A stretch of 64,000 bases of DNA from Aliiroseovarius halocynthiae (lineage in GTDB: Bacteria; Pseudomonadota; Alphaproteobacteria; Rhodobacterales; Rhodobacteraceae): NCBI RefSeq assembly GCF_007004645.1, contig NZ_ML660021.1:158218-222217 (forward strand), in the 5' to 3' direction. Position numbers and translations under genes: made by a program. The notes below the pieces were generated by a model, which was not told the origin of the DNA, did not search any database, and saw only the letters and a list, made by a program, of their open reading frames with translations. Positions 52,718 to 62,900 of the stretch are shown here, in pieces (position 1 is the first letter of the stretch; each line of letters starts with the position of its first letter).

Positions 52718-53155
52718 TCGCTCGATTTCGAGCAATTTCTGCTTGCGCCAGAGGCCACCACCATTTCCCGCTAGCGAACCATCGGCGCCGATGACTTGAT
52801 GGCAGGTCACGATAAGAGCGATTTGGGTGGCGCCGTTTGTACGCGCAACGGCGCGGCTGGCGGACGGGCGCCCCATCTGTTTCGCGATATCTGAGTAGCT
52901 GTGTGTCTGTCCGGGCGGGATTTGCCGCAGTTCGTCCCAAACACTTTTCGCAAATGCTGCGCGAAAAGCGCTGGCGGATTTGAAACCAGATTCCATTTGA
53001 GCATCGATTACCTGCCCTCCGTCCGCCATGGTCTCAAACCTTTCGTGAAGTCTACGTTGTCGCGCCATTTCAAGAAAGGTCATCCCGAACTGCCGTTTGA
53101 AGCTTCTTCTAATTGTGGAAGGATCGAAGCCCATGCGCTCAATGTCGCACTCTCC
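52718..53155 (-). pseudogene. Ada-type DNA-repair gene remnant with internal deletion
   Basis: A first part is the AraC-type HTH of an Ada protein (MGFDPSTIRRSFKRQFGMTFLEMARQRRLHERF, VIDAQMESGFKSASAFRAAFAK). It is joined straight to the late methyltransferase core SVWDELRQIPPGQTHSYSDIAKQMGRP... ending with VTCHQVIGADGSLAGNGGGLWRKQ. The intervening ~90 residues of the methyltransferase N-lobe are missing, as is the N-terminal Cys-rich domain. The active-site PCHR reads TCHQ. It is non-functional as a repair enzyme. Confidence 0.8.
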
Positions 53156-53326
53156 ACGCCGATGGCATGCTGCCGGAAATCGGGCGTGTACTTTTCTTTC
53201 GCGATCATTGGCGCGGCCGCAGAGAACATAGGGAAAGGTCAAACTCGCCCGATGCCTTATATGATTGTAAGGCTACATATAGCTCGACCTTTACTAAACA
53301 TGTGTTCCATTTGATGCGCAATTGCA

Positions 53327-55303
53327 CTAAACGGCAGCGCAGTTGAGAGAGTCTGATAGGATAAGATTGTGACTCAGATATGCTGCAGCAAGAATGCTTG
53401 AGGGGTCTGGATCAGTTATCAGCTTTTCCAAGCTATCCGCTAGCAAAAGGAGTTGTCGCGCCTCTGCCGTCTTGGCTAGCGCTGCAAGTGTATCTGGTTG
53501 GTGATGGCGGCATTGTTCGGCTAGTTTGGCAAGTACCTGACTAGCAAAGCCAGCTTGTGGGCTTGATCCAACACCACCCTGCAACTTACGAAACCCGCGC
53601 TGCAGTCCACGTTTTACTCGGACTATCAATTTCCCGTCAGGCGCGGGTTGGAAATCAAGGTTAGTTGCAGAAATTCCTTCTCCCATCGGGCGCAGCAATG
53701 TGACCGGATCATGCCTGAGTTCATCTGCTGTGATGGAAGAAATCACTAGTAGCGCGACCGCGCCTGGAAATTGAGTATGCAGTGATTTTAAATGATCCAC
53801 ATCCCGTGAATGCGCCGACAGGCTCAAGACGTTACCTGACCTATCACGTGCCTGCCAACGATAGAGTTGTGCAATGTCATCGAATTGCGCCTCATCGATC
53901 GATATGGGAGCGATTAGACTTGGCAACGGGGTGGCGGCTCGCGACAGTCCAGTTCCTACTCTTGACCGTAAATCTGCGAGAAGCTTTTCCCAGTCGTTGT
54001 AAACTGACGTAGCTTCCCGCATTTCTTTTGAACTCAACGGCCCATGGATTTTCGCAATGGTTTTGGTCGACGTGGAAAGCTGTCCGTCATTGGCCAGATG
54101 CGGGGCATCGAGTGTGATTTCTTTTCCTGTGAACTCTGCGAAAGATGTGGCCCCCCAAATTGGGCCGGCATAGGCGCGGGAAGGCGTGAACGTCGCATCC
54201 ATACCAGCCGCCCGCGCGACAGTCGCGGCGTGATAGCCACCTGTGTCGGGGTTCAACAAGTAAAGCGTCAGGCCTCGCGCGCCGTTTGGCGTTGTCCACC
54301 CCTTTGCGCCCAAAGACCAAAGATCCATATCCGGCACCGGTTCATAGATGCGACGCGCAATGCCCAGCAAGTCAGGATCGAGCGGGCGCTGCCTAAGGCC
54401 AATCACCAAAGCATATGTTTGGGCAAGTGCCGCAAGGAACCGTCCGCCCTCAAATCGGATATCGCCCGTATCTGCCCAACCTGCTTGGCTGGACAATGTC
54501 AAAAGCTGGCTTGTCAGGCGTGGGGCCGATTGGACCTTGGCCGAGATTGCAAGGTCCAACAGCCGCTCTTGCGCCAATGTTGGCGACCCAAGAAATACTT
54601 GGGCTATGGCAGCCTCGATCGCGGCCGAGATATCGGACAGCGTGGCGTCGGTCAAAGCCGCTGATTGTTCTTGGGCGACAGTGTCTTGGAGTGCATCGCG
54701 CGCCACTCCTTCGCGATCCCTTACGGCAAGAGCCGCCGCCGTAATCACCAGCCTTTTGCGAGAGCCGGGTCCTTTGTACAGCGCATCTTTCAACGGTTGT
54801 TCGGAGACGAAGGTCACTGACGCTTCTGGAGACGTGAAGTTGATTTGGGCCGTGGCGGCCCTGTCCAGGATGATTGCCGTTGCCGCCAAGTTTGTTGCAC
54901 CCGGATAATCAGCACCTGCGAATTTCCGCAATGTTTGGGCATCCAGCGCGACCATCCAATCAATCGCACCCACCTTGGGGGATGCTTCATCCAACGACGG
55001 CGCGGCAGAATGTGGGGCGATCGGGGCCGAAGGTTCAGCGTCCGTGACATTCCGCAAAACAAGCATCGCAGTCAGGATGTGGCTGCACATTCCGGGTGCG
55101 GGGCAATTGCAGGTTGCTGATTGCGGCCCGGAGGCCGGGATCAATACGTGATGGCCATCGACCAAAACCTTGGCGTCGTCGTCTCTGAAGTGAACAAGCT
55201 TCGCTTGCTCCACTGCCTTTATCGCACGGCGCAACAGGCCCTTGTTTGCCAAGGCCACCAGCGCATCATCGTCAAACGAGGCGACAAGGGTGCGCAAGCT
55301 CAT
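53327..55303 (-). CDS. SWIM zinc-finger protein (E. coli YehQ-like)
   Basis: 658 residues from ATG 55303. A SWIM finger (CNCPAPGMCSHILTA) near residue 70-85 should bind zinc and perhaps DNA or protein. The rest is mostly helical, with no other motif that I know. Size and the position after DUF5682 and vWA genes match E. coli yehQ. The start overlaps the vWA stop by four bases. The gene is the last of five in the operon and its stop lies 170 bases from the Ada fragment. Confidence 0.82.
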   Translation of the reverse strand: MSLRTLVASFDDDALVALANKGLLRRAIKAVEQAKLVHFRDDDAKVLVDGHHVLIPASGPQSATCNCPAPGMCSHILTAMLVLRNVTDAEPSAPIAPHSAAPSLDEASPKVGAIDWMVALDAQTLRKFAGADYPGATNLAATAIILDRAATAQINFTSPEASVTFVSEQPLKDALYKGPGSRKRLVITAAALAVRDREGVARDALQDTVAQEQSAALTDATLSDISAAIEAAIAQVFLGSPTLAQERLLDLAISAKVQSAPRLTSQLLTLSSQAGWADTGDIRFEGGRFLAALAQTYALVIGLRQRPLDPDLLGIARRIYEPVPDMDLWSLGAKGWTTPNGARGLTLYLLNPDTGGYHAATVARAAGMDATFTPSRAYAGPIWGATSFAEFTGKEITLDAPHLANDGQLSTSTKTIAKIHGPLSSKEMREATSVYNDWEKLLADLRSRVGTGLSRAATPLPSLIAPISIDEAQFDDIAQLYRWQARDRSGNVLSLSAHSRDVDHLKSLHTQFPGAVALLVISSITADELRHDPVTLLRPMGEGISATNLDFQPAPDGKLIVRVKRGLQRGFRKLQGGVGSSPQAGFASQVLAKLAEQCRHHQPDTLAALAKTAEARQLLLLADSLEKLITDPDPSSILAAAYLSHNLILSDSLNCAAV

Positions 55304-56427
55304 CGCATCACCTCGGCCAACCACACGGCCAGCCTATCTGGTGTCATCGCGCCGACCTTCATGCCAAGGCCTGAAAGGCGCTCCGCAATCTGTTTGTCCA
55401 GATAGGGGTCGCCCAGATCATCAAGCGCCGACAAGCCAATCATCCTGACTTTGGCTTCGTTCATGCGTGCGATTGCTTGATAAAGACGCCGAGGGCTGGC
55501 CCCTTCGGCAAAATCCGAAATAAGGACAAACACCGTGCGTTCAGGCGTTTCAATGAACCGTTCACAGTATTCTACCGCCCTGCCGATATCCGTTCCTCCG
55601 CCCAGCTGCACGGACAGAAGGGTTTCCAGCGGATCGGTCAGCTTGTCGGTCACATCAAGGATCGAGGTGTCAAATAGCACCATGGACACCGACACTCCCG
55701 GCAGCCCCGACAGGATGGCGGCCATTACGGCAGAATGAATGATGCTGTCGGTCATCGATCCCGACTGGTCCACGCACAGCACGACCGACCACGGTAGGCG
55801 CCTGCGCTCGCGGGATACAAAGCGCAGATCATCTGCGATGATCCGACCTGTTTCAGGATCAAAGTTCTTTAGATTTCGTCGCAATGTCCCGCGCCAGTCA
55901 AAATTCGCAGCCGATGCAACATGTGACCGCTTATACGGATTCCGGCGACCCGAGAATGCGCGCTGCACGTCAGATTTTAATCTGCGCAAAATATCTTGAA
56001 TGACAGCATCCGCAACCTGACGAAGCTTGTCTTTTATTTCTGGTTTTGCCCGACCGTGAAAGCTGAGCAGCGCTTTCAAAAGCTCTTGGTTGGGTTCCAA
56101 ACTGTCAAGGGTCTTGGGATCCTCCAATAGATCGGACAGTCCATAGCGATCCAACGCGTGATCCTGCATCACTTCAAATACAGACTGTGGAAACAGTTTG
56201 CGTGCTTCCCCCAACCAGTCCAGCGCTTTCATCTGGGTAGGATCAAGCGATCCGGGCCCAGAGGGGCGATGCAACCCGCGCTTTTCATATTCGCGGCCGT
56301 ATAGGAAATCCATTGCGCGATCCGCACGCGCGTCTGCTCCGCTTAGTCCGCCCATCTGCCGTTCAGCATAGCGACCCAAGGCAAGGCGCCAGCGGCGTTT
56401 TGCAAGGTTCGGGTCCGACGTGCTCAT
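55300..56427 (-). CDS. vWA-domain (MIDAS) protein (E. coli YehP-like)
   Basis: 375 residues from ATG 56427. The first ~190 residues form a helical domain (LARRRWRLALGRYAERQMGG...). The vWA domain shows the MIDAS: VLCVDQSGSMTDSIIHSAVMAAIL, GGGTDIGRAVEYC and LISDFAEGASPRRL. vWA proteins often act as adaptors to MoxR ATPases, loading metal or substrates. Here the MoxR gene is two genes upstream on the same operon. Start and stop overlap neighbours by four bases each. It matches E. coli yehP in length and context. Confidence 0.9.
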   Translation of the reverse strand: MSTSDPNLAKRRWRLALGRYAERQMGGLSGADARADRAMDFLYGREYEKRGLHRPSGPGSLDPTQMKALDWLGEARKLFPQSVFEVMQDHALDRYGLSDLLEDPKTLDSLEPNQELLKALLSFHGRAKPEIKDKLRQVADAVIQDILRRLKSDVQRAFSGRRNPYKRSHVASAANFDWRGTLRRNLKNFDPETGRIIADDLRFVSRERRRLPWSVVLCVDQSGSMTDSIIHSAVMAAILSGLPGVSVSMVLFDTSILDVTDKLTDPLETLLSVQLGGGTDIGRAVEYCERFIETPERTVFVLISDFAEGASPRRLYQAIARMNEAKVRMIGLSALDDLGDPYLDKQIAERLSGLGMKVGAMTPDRLAVWLAEVMR

Positions 56428-58829
56428 GTGCGTCCCCCGATGATCCAATCCTCTAGCCCGTCCGCTGCAACGCTTTTGCGCAGGGCGGCATCTATCAATG
56501 CTCCTGCGGCGGCGTCCTGTGCGTCAATGTCATGGTGATGGGCCGTAAACTCGCCAATGGTTCCACCGTGCCGACGGGTTAACGCCTCGGCCACCTGATC
56601 GGCTTCGCGCGGTGATAACGCAGACAGAGTAAGTCGAAGATGTGGAAGGACCTCAAGGAATTCGTCATCTGTAAGGCCGTTCAAAAACGCGTCCAGACAC
56701 TCAAGAACCCCGGATACAGTCCAAAGCAACGAGGGGGAAACAGCAAGGACGCCGCGCAAACCTGCCAGCCGCGATGGCAGGTCAGGCGAGCTGCCCCGAA
56801 GCTGTGCATCAAGTAATTCTGGAAGCGCATTGTCCGGTTTCCTGCCGCTTTCCACACCAATTGCGGTAATTGCACCAAGCAATTCCGGGGCAGGGTCGGC
56901 ATCTGACACACGATCCAGAGCTGCGTCGAAAAGTGTGGTGTCGAACTCTTCAGCTGCCGCGCCGCGCAGCAATTCAGACAGAAGTCGCAACGCATCCAAG
57001 CAAGGCGGAATCGCCTCTTCCCGCATTTTGGGAAGCTCGTCACAAAGATAGATCATGCGGGCGAAAGCTTGCTGCATGACAGGTTCAATCGCCAGGCCCT
57101 CGGGTAAAGACAGCGGCCCGCGTGAGGTTTCGATGGCGTGCAGATCAAGCATGGTACGCGCCGTGCCGGGGAAATCTGCGGATCGTGTGATGGCCCCCGA
57201 AATCTCGTCCAGGAAATCTGTCAGCCTGACGCCCAACCCGGCCAGAAGACCCTTCTTGAACAGGGCGATCAATGTGGGCAGGTCATCCGCCCTTCCGTCG
57301 TCAGCCAGTGCAGCGCGCTGGGCATAAAGTTTGCCCATGCAGGCTGCGGGAAGTGTGTCACCGTGCACCGCTGCCTCGATCAGCTGACCTTCAACGCGCG
57401 GGGACCAGGCATATTCCCAATGCTCGAATAACAGTCCGGTTTGAACCGAATTCAGAAAGTCCGGGCCGCCGCTGCGCGTGGCAAATCCTGTCTCTAAAAG
57501 GGACATCGCGTGGGCAAATCGCGATGCGGCCAGATGGCCCGGCTTTCGGCGAATATCTAGGCTGCGCTCACGCCGTTGCCCGTCGCCTACATCGAACCGG
57601 TGGCGCCGCGCTCGGGCGCGGGCATCGGCAACGACCGGAGGTTGGCCCGCGGCATCACTGACCTCTCCCAGCGCGTGACCGCGCAGAAATTGGGTGAAGC
57701 GTTCGCGCCAAACATCGGCGCTGCTTGCTTCGCCTTTCAGAAGGGATGAGGTAAGCCCGTCGAACAGGTCGTGTCGCAATGCGCCGGGACGGCCGCGTAG
57801 TCGCGCAAGTGTTTCGGCACTGCGCAGCAATTCGACTTGGGCGGGGACCGATACTCCGTATCCGGCGTCGCGCATTTGGGTCGCGAATTCTGCGATAAGA
57901 TCGTGGGCAAGTTCGGGCCAGCTGGGGGCAGCCCCGCGTGCTTCGGCATGATCCCAAAGCGCTTGATAATAGGCGGGTTGGGGCAGGCCTGCGCCATATC
58001 CCATCAGCGCGTCGAGCTCTTTGTAGCCATAGCGAATAAGATATGATGCAGCGTCGGATTTACCGCCCGCTTTGATCTTTCCCGCAGTCTTGGCAGGTGA
58101 CAGCAGTGGCCAAGCATGAAAGCCACCAATGACGCAAATCACGGGACCATTGGCTGTGCCTTCGGCCAGTGCGTCCCGCAGGCAGGCAGCCATATGCGCC
58201 TCGCGCTGGGGATCGTCACCCTGCGCAATTTCATCTTCGGGCGTTGCGGCACGTAAGGCTGCACAATAGGCCCCGACATCCCCCAGAAATCCTCGCCAAT
58301 CGTTTTCGCCCAGCCGTGTTTCGAACAGATGATCCCACAGCTCATATCCGTCGCGGCAGCCCAGTCGCGCGCTTAGTGCGCGAACATAGTCGCCGCTATC
58401 GAAGCCCTGTTCTTGCACCAGCGCGCGCGGCCCGTTTTGATCTGTTTCGCCAGAACTCATCTTGGCGTCTGATCCAAGATCAATAAAGCGCAGCTCGGCA
58501 CCCATCGCGGCCCCTTCGCGTAACGCTACCCATTCCGGAGAATGTCCACAGAATGGATAATAGGCCGCCAGGCGTGGGCCGGGCTTTTGATCGAGAAGGC
58601 TGGCGATTGCAACTGGTGGTACGGTGTCGGGATCCAATAGATGCGGAATCAAATGGGCAAGATCGTGCGGGGCTTCAATCAGAATCCGCGCAGGCTTTAG
58701 CTCGCGGATCATGGCCCGCACTGCCCACGCGCAGGCAGGCGAGTGATGGCGAATTGGTGCCAGATACAGGCCGGTTTCCGGCTGAAATAACTGCTCTTTT
58801 ACCTGATGAATAAGCGCTTCGCCCTGCAT
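56424..58829 (-). CDS. DUF5682-family protein (E. coli YehM-like)
   Basis: 801 residues, cytoplasmic. An early LYLAPIRHHSPACAWAVRAMI holds the RHHSP motif of DUF5682, followed by PARILIEAPHDLAHLIPHL, PFCGHSPEW and a middle VICVIGGFHAWPL. The fold and function are not established; conserved His and acidic residues suggest an enzyme. It sits between MoxR (21 bases upstream) and vWA (4-base overlap), as yehM does in E. coli. Confidence 0.8.
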   Translation of the reverse strand: MQGEALIHQVKEQLFQPETGLYLAPIRHHSPACAWAVRAMIRELKPARILIEAPHDLAHLIPHLLDPDTVPPVAIASLLDQKPGPRLAAYYPFCGHSPEWVALREGAAMGAELRFIDLGSDAKMSSGETDQNGPRALVQEQGFDSGDYVRALSARLGCRDGYELWDHLFETRLGENDWRGFLGDVGAYCAALRAATPEDEIAQGDDPQREAHMAACLRDALAEGTANGPVICVIGGFHAWPLLSPAKTAGKIKAGGKSDAASYLIRYGYKELDALMGYGAGLPQPAYYQALWDHAEARGAAPSWPELAHDLIAEFATQMRDAGYGVSVPAQVELLRSAETLARLRGRPGALRHDLFDGLTSSLLKGEASSADVWRERFTQFLRGHALGEVSDAAGQPPVVADARARARRHRFDVGDGQRRERSLDIRRKPGHLAASRFAHAMSLLETGFATRSGGPDFLNSVQTGLLFEHWEYAWSPRVEGQLIEAAVHGDTLPAACMGKLYAQRAALADDGRADDLPTLIALFKKGLLAGLGVRLTDFLDEISGAITRSADFPGTARTMLDLHAIETSRGPLSLPEGLAIEPVMQQAFARMIYLCDELPKMREEAIPPCLDALRLLSELLRGAAAEEFDTTLFDAALDRVSDADPAPELLGAITAIGVESGRKPDNALPELLDAQLRGSSPDLPSRLAGLRGVLAVSPSLLWTVSGVLECLDAFLNGLTDDEFLEVLPHLRLTLSALSPREADQVAEALTRRHGGTIGEFTAHHHDIDAQDAAAGALIDAALRKSVAADGLEDWIIGGRT

Positions 58830-58850
58830 GATCAGCCTTTGCGCCTGCGC

Positions 58851-59945
58851 TTATCCATCATCTTTGGCGGCCTTGTGAAACGCCGCCCATGCGCGGCTTT
58901 TTCGTCCGCGTGCACGGGCGATTGTGTCGACATAAGCCCGCAATTTCCGAGCGTCATCGGCATCATCTTTGAATACTACCCCACGCAGTTGCCGGGCGAC
59001 ATGAGCACCGGTCGGAACCTCACCCGACAGAAAGCTGGCATCCAGCAACGCGCTATGTGCCACATTCACCGCCTCTGCCGTGGACATCACGGATTTTGGT
59101 TGCGCAACGACGGCACCATCTTCAGCCCGCCCCGTGCGCAGGTCACGGAAGACCGAAACAACAACGTCAAGTACATCTTCGGGCAGTTCCGCCGTTATTT
59201 CATACTCAGCCATCCGCGCGTCTACTTGGCGGGCGATCAGCTCTTTCTCAAAGACCGCATCCGCAATCGGATCAACGGTTTCGAAGTTGAAGCGACGTTT
59301 CAACGCGCTGGACATTTCGTTCACGCCCAAATCCCGTAAGTTGGCCGTGGCGATCACATTGAAACCGCGTTCGGCCCGAACTTCCCGCCCTGCGCCCAGT
59401 TCGGGCATGGCAACGGTCTTTTCCGATAGAAGCGAGATCATCGCGTCCTGCACCTCAGGGGCGCAGCGGGTGAGTTCCTCGATCCGGGCGATCTTCCCCT
59501 CTTGCATTGCTGTCAGGACAGGCGATGGGATCATGGCACGTTCGCTGGGCCCTTCAGCAAGCAAAAGAGCATAGTTCCAACCATAGCGCAGGTGATCCTC
59601 GATCACGCCGGCGCTTCCCTGCACGACAAGCCGCGAATTTCCACTGATGGCTGCGGACAGAAGCTCGGACAGAAGCGATTTGGCGGTGCCGGGTTCGCCC
59701 ACCAACATCAAACCTTGATGCCCCATAAGGGCAACGATGCAACGATCGACCAACGGGTCATCGCCGTAGAACTTGCGACTGACATCTAATGCCGTGTCGC
59801 CAAGAATGAAGCGGCGCACAGCACGGGGCGACAACGCCCAGCCCGCAGGTTTCGGGTCTTTGTCCGTCTCGGCCAAACGTTCCAGCTCTGCCTCATAGCG
59901 CAGCTCGGCGGGCAGTTTCTGGGCGGCTTTTGATTTTACATCCAT
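58851..59945 (-). CDS. MoxR-family AAA+ ATPase (E. coli YehL-like)
   Basis: 364 residues from ATG 59945. Walker A GEPGTAKS (about 83-90), a MoxR-type pore/insert region around GWNYALLLAEGPSERAMIPSPVL and the sensor VIATANLRDLGVNEMSSALKRRF (N and R-finger region) are clear. MoxR ATPases assemble and activate other proteins, typically with a vWA partner. Its start overlaps the DUF4132 stop by 10 bases. Confidence 0.93.
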   Translation of the reverse strand: MDVKSKAAQKLPAELRYEAELERLAETDKDPKPAGWALSPRAVRRFILGDTALDVSRKFYGDDPLVDRCIVALMGHQGLMLVGEPGTAKSLLSELLSAAISGNSRLVVQGSAGVIEDHLRYGWNYALLLAEGPSERAMIPSPVLTAMQEGKIARIEELTRCAPEVQDAMISLLSEKTVAMPELGAGREVRAERGFNVIATANLRDLGVNEMSSALKRRFNFETVDPIADAVFEKELIARQVDARMAEYEITAELPEDVLDVVVSVFRDLRTGRAEDGAVVAQPKSVMSTAEAVNVAHSALLDASFLSGEVPTGAHVARQLRGVVFKDDADDARKLRAYVDTIARARGRKSRAWAAFHKAAKDDG

Positions 59946-62900
59946 GGCATTTTCGTTTCCCAATCTGGATCAAAGGCACCTTTGGCGACCATGTCCCGGT
60001 AGTCATTCCAGCATTCTGACAGCAACACGGGGGGCACTTCAGACAACGCAATGGCACGTCCCCGTCGGTTTGAACCGTGAAGTTTGGCAAACTCCAAATG
60101 GATCTGCGCAGCTGCGACGTTTTCTTCTGGTAAGCAATTGCCCGAGAACTCAATCACAGCGCAAAGCCCGGCGCTTCGGAACGTTTTGACGTATTCGTTG
60201 AAATACCCACCATCCAGCGCTTCGCCGCGTTCATATCCCAGTCTGGAACTGGCGCCACGGAAGCTGAATGTGTCGGTGATCCAACCCTTGCGATCTTCGA
60301 TCCGCGTCGCCTTGCCCATCTGTTCATCCAGAGACAGAAGCGGGCGGCCAAACTGCGTAAAGAGCGATTTGACCTCATAGTCTGCCAAATGCGTTTCCCA
60401 AGCCTTCGCATCGTCATCAGACAGCAAGGCGCCGTGTGCCAGTCGAATGGCAGAGAAATCAAGTGGATCTACTTCGTTGTCGTCTGCGTTCACGTAATCC
60501 CCTTCCGCAGTGGGGCGGAACGCGGTGACAATTTTTCCGGCCTTATCTTCGCCCAGCCAGATCACGCGCTCGGTCAATCGACCCATCAAGGGGTGGGCAC
60601 GGAAATCCCGCATCCAATCCTGAACGGGCCAACGTCGCTCTGCGCACAGTGCTTCGTACAGCCGCTCACCCTGCAAGGCGATCACCTGCTTCAGCTCTTT
60701 TTTCGACGCTGAAAGCTGTTTCTTGCTGGCCTTGGTATTGTCATCATCGCCGGCAGGTAGGCCTTTGATCTGCTTGCCGTCTGGGTTCAGAACAACAAGT
60801 TTGAATTCATCGTCCATGCGTGCAGAATACGGTTTCTCGTCAGGGCCGATCGGAAGTTCTAACACACCGTCGTCGTTCAGCGCTGCTGTGGGAATTGTGC
60901 GATCGGCCAGCTCGTCCATCGACCAATCGCGCGCATCGGCGACCGCTTCGATCAGTTTTCCAGCATGCGCCTGCACGCCCTTCTGCTTCAACCGCGTCGC
61001 CGCAGAAATGACGATTTGAAGCGATAGCGGATCACCCTTGGCGGCAAGTACTTCCAACAGTGATGATGCTTGCGATGTGCGCGAGCCATGTTGTTTCAGA
61101 TAGTTCCGCACCGATGCAGCGGCATGTGCAGGGTCGACGTGCTTGGACAGTGCCAGAATGCCTTTGGTCGCCGCACCTGAATTCAAGTACTGGCTTTTAA
61201 TACCGTTATACAGCTCGCGATAGGCCTGTTCACGCGTATAGGTTTTGTCCCATTTCTGATAGGCTTTCCAATTCTGGTCGGCATATTGCTCGGCGTGGGC
61301 ATTGGCTTCGTCGTCACCCGGACGGACGGTGTCAAAGTTGATCCAAGCGTCGAAAATCCAGGTCGAAAGCGTCCGTGCGCTGTCCGGTGTAAGCTGATCA
61401 AGGTAGATGTCGAACAGTTTATTTCCACCGGGCTGCTTAAGTTTGTTGGCCAAGAACAGCCACGCCTTGATCACGTCTGCCGGAACCTTCTGGCCGCCCT
61501 TGAACTTCAGCGCCGGAAGGTGGTCATTGACCAGCCAGTCCAGCTTGTCAAATTTCGCTTTCTTCAGAAGCTTTTCAGCCTCGGACAACAGCGCCTTGGG
61601 TCCGACATAGTCGGACAGGTCAACGCCCAAGCGCGACAGGGCGGTAAGGATGGCCGCTTTTGCAAGATCGGATTTCTCTTTCTTAAGCCGCGCTTTTAGC
61701 GGTTTAACCGCGTCTTTCACGCCAAGATCGGCCAGCCATTCGGCAGCGCCTGCGCGTACGTCCTGCCGCGTGTCGTCCAAAAGGGCGATAGCGCGATCCT
61801 CAAGTCCAGGAGCGCCTTCCAGCATCGCACGGGCCTCGGCCCGTCCGGTTTTTGTGGTGCCGGTGGCAACTTCAAGCAGCGGGCCATAATAGCGCTGTGG
61901 CGTTTTGGGGAGCAGCCGCAGGAACTGAATGGCGCGGCTTTTCTGCGGCGCAGGTTCGCCTGCGGGGCGCAGGCCGAACGCCTCGTCAAATATATCGAAG
62001 CTTTCGGCCAGCAAAGGCCACAGCGCATCGCTGTTCAGGTCCATCACATCGTAATTTCCCCAGTCGCGACCGATTTCAGCCCGCAAAAGATCGCCTGGTT
62101 CCGCTTTACGGGTTTTGCGTGCGTTCCAGGGGCCTGAAACGATGTCATTAGCTTCTGAGTTTAAGGCTTCCAGATTGCGGTAATCCGCCCCTTCGCTGTT
62201 TACATACCGGACGATAACCGCTTGCATCGCCCCCCATTCCTGCAAGTGAAAGGCTGAATAGAAGTCGCGGCTGGATGCAGTCGCAAATCGGAGCGCCCGA
62301 TCCTGAGACATGCGCGACAGAGCGTCCATCGTCCACTTGTCCCGTGCCGTGAAGTTCAAGAACTGCCACAAGCGCGAGTGATCCTTGCCCACCCAGTTTT
62401 CCGGGGTGCCGTTCAGCAACTTGATGATCTGCCCTGCCATGGATGGTTTAAGTTTGGGCTCTACATACTTGAACTTTCCCTTGCGTGCTTCGTTACGCCT
62501 GTCGATATCCTCGTTTTCTTTGGCGATAATCTGTTCAAGCTTCTTTTGATCCTCTGCACCGAACTTAAAGTCCGGTTCTTTGGAAAGGGGCTGAAGAGGC
62601 GGGATGTCTACACGGCTGCCATCAAGCGCAAGATAGCTGGTATCATCGCCTTCGGCATCGTCATCAGACTGTGTGGCTTCGTCGACTGTCAGGGCGCTTT
62701 CGATGGCGGCTTTGATCCGGGCAGTTTTTTCGGACTTAAGGTGATCGCGTAGCAGGGAAAAACCAGCGTCTGACCTTAATCCTGCCAGCAAGTCAACCAT
62801 CGCGGCACGAACCGTCGCGGTTCCGCCTTCAAGCTTTTCCTTGGCGATTGGCAGGATCTGATCTTCCGGCAAGGTCATCATCGACTGGACGGCTTCATTG

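Noticed and set aside
49518..53326. Intact prophage or complete integrative element
   Set aside because: The integrase is truncated, and no phage structural, replication or conjugation genes are seen.
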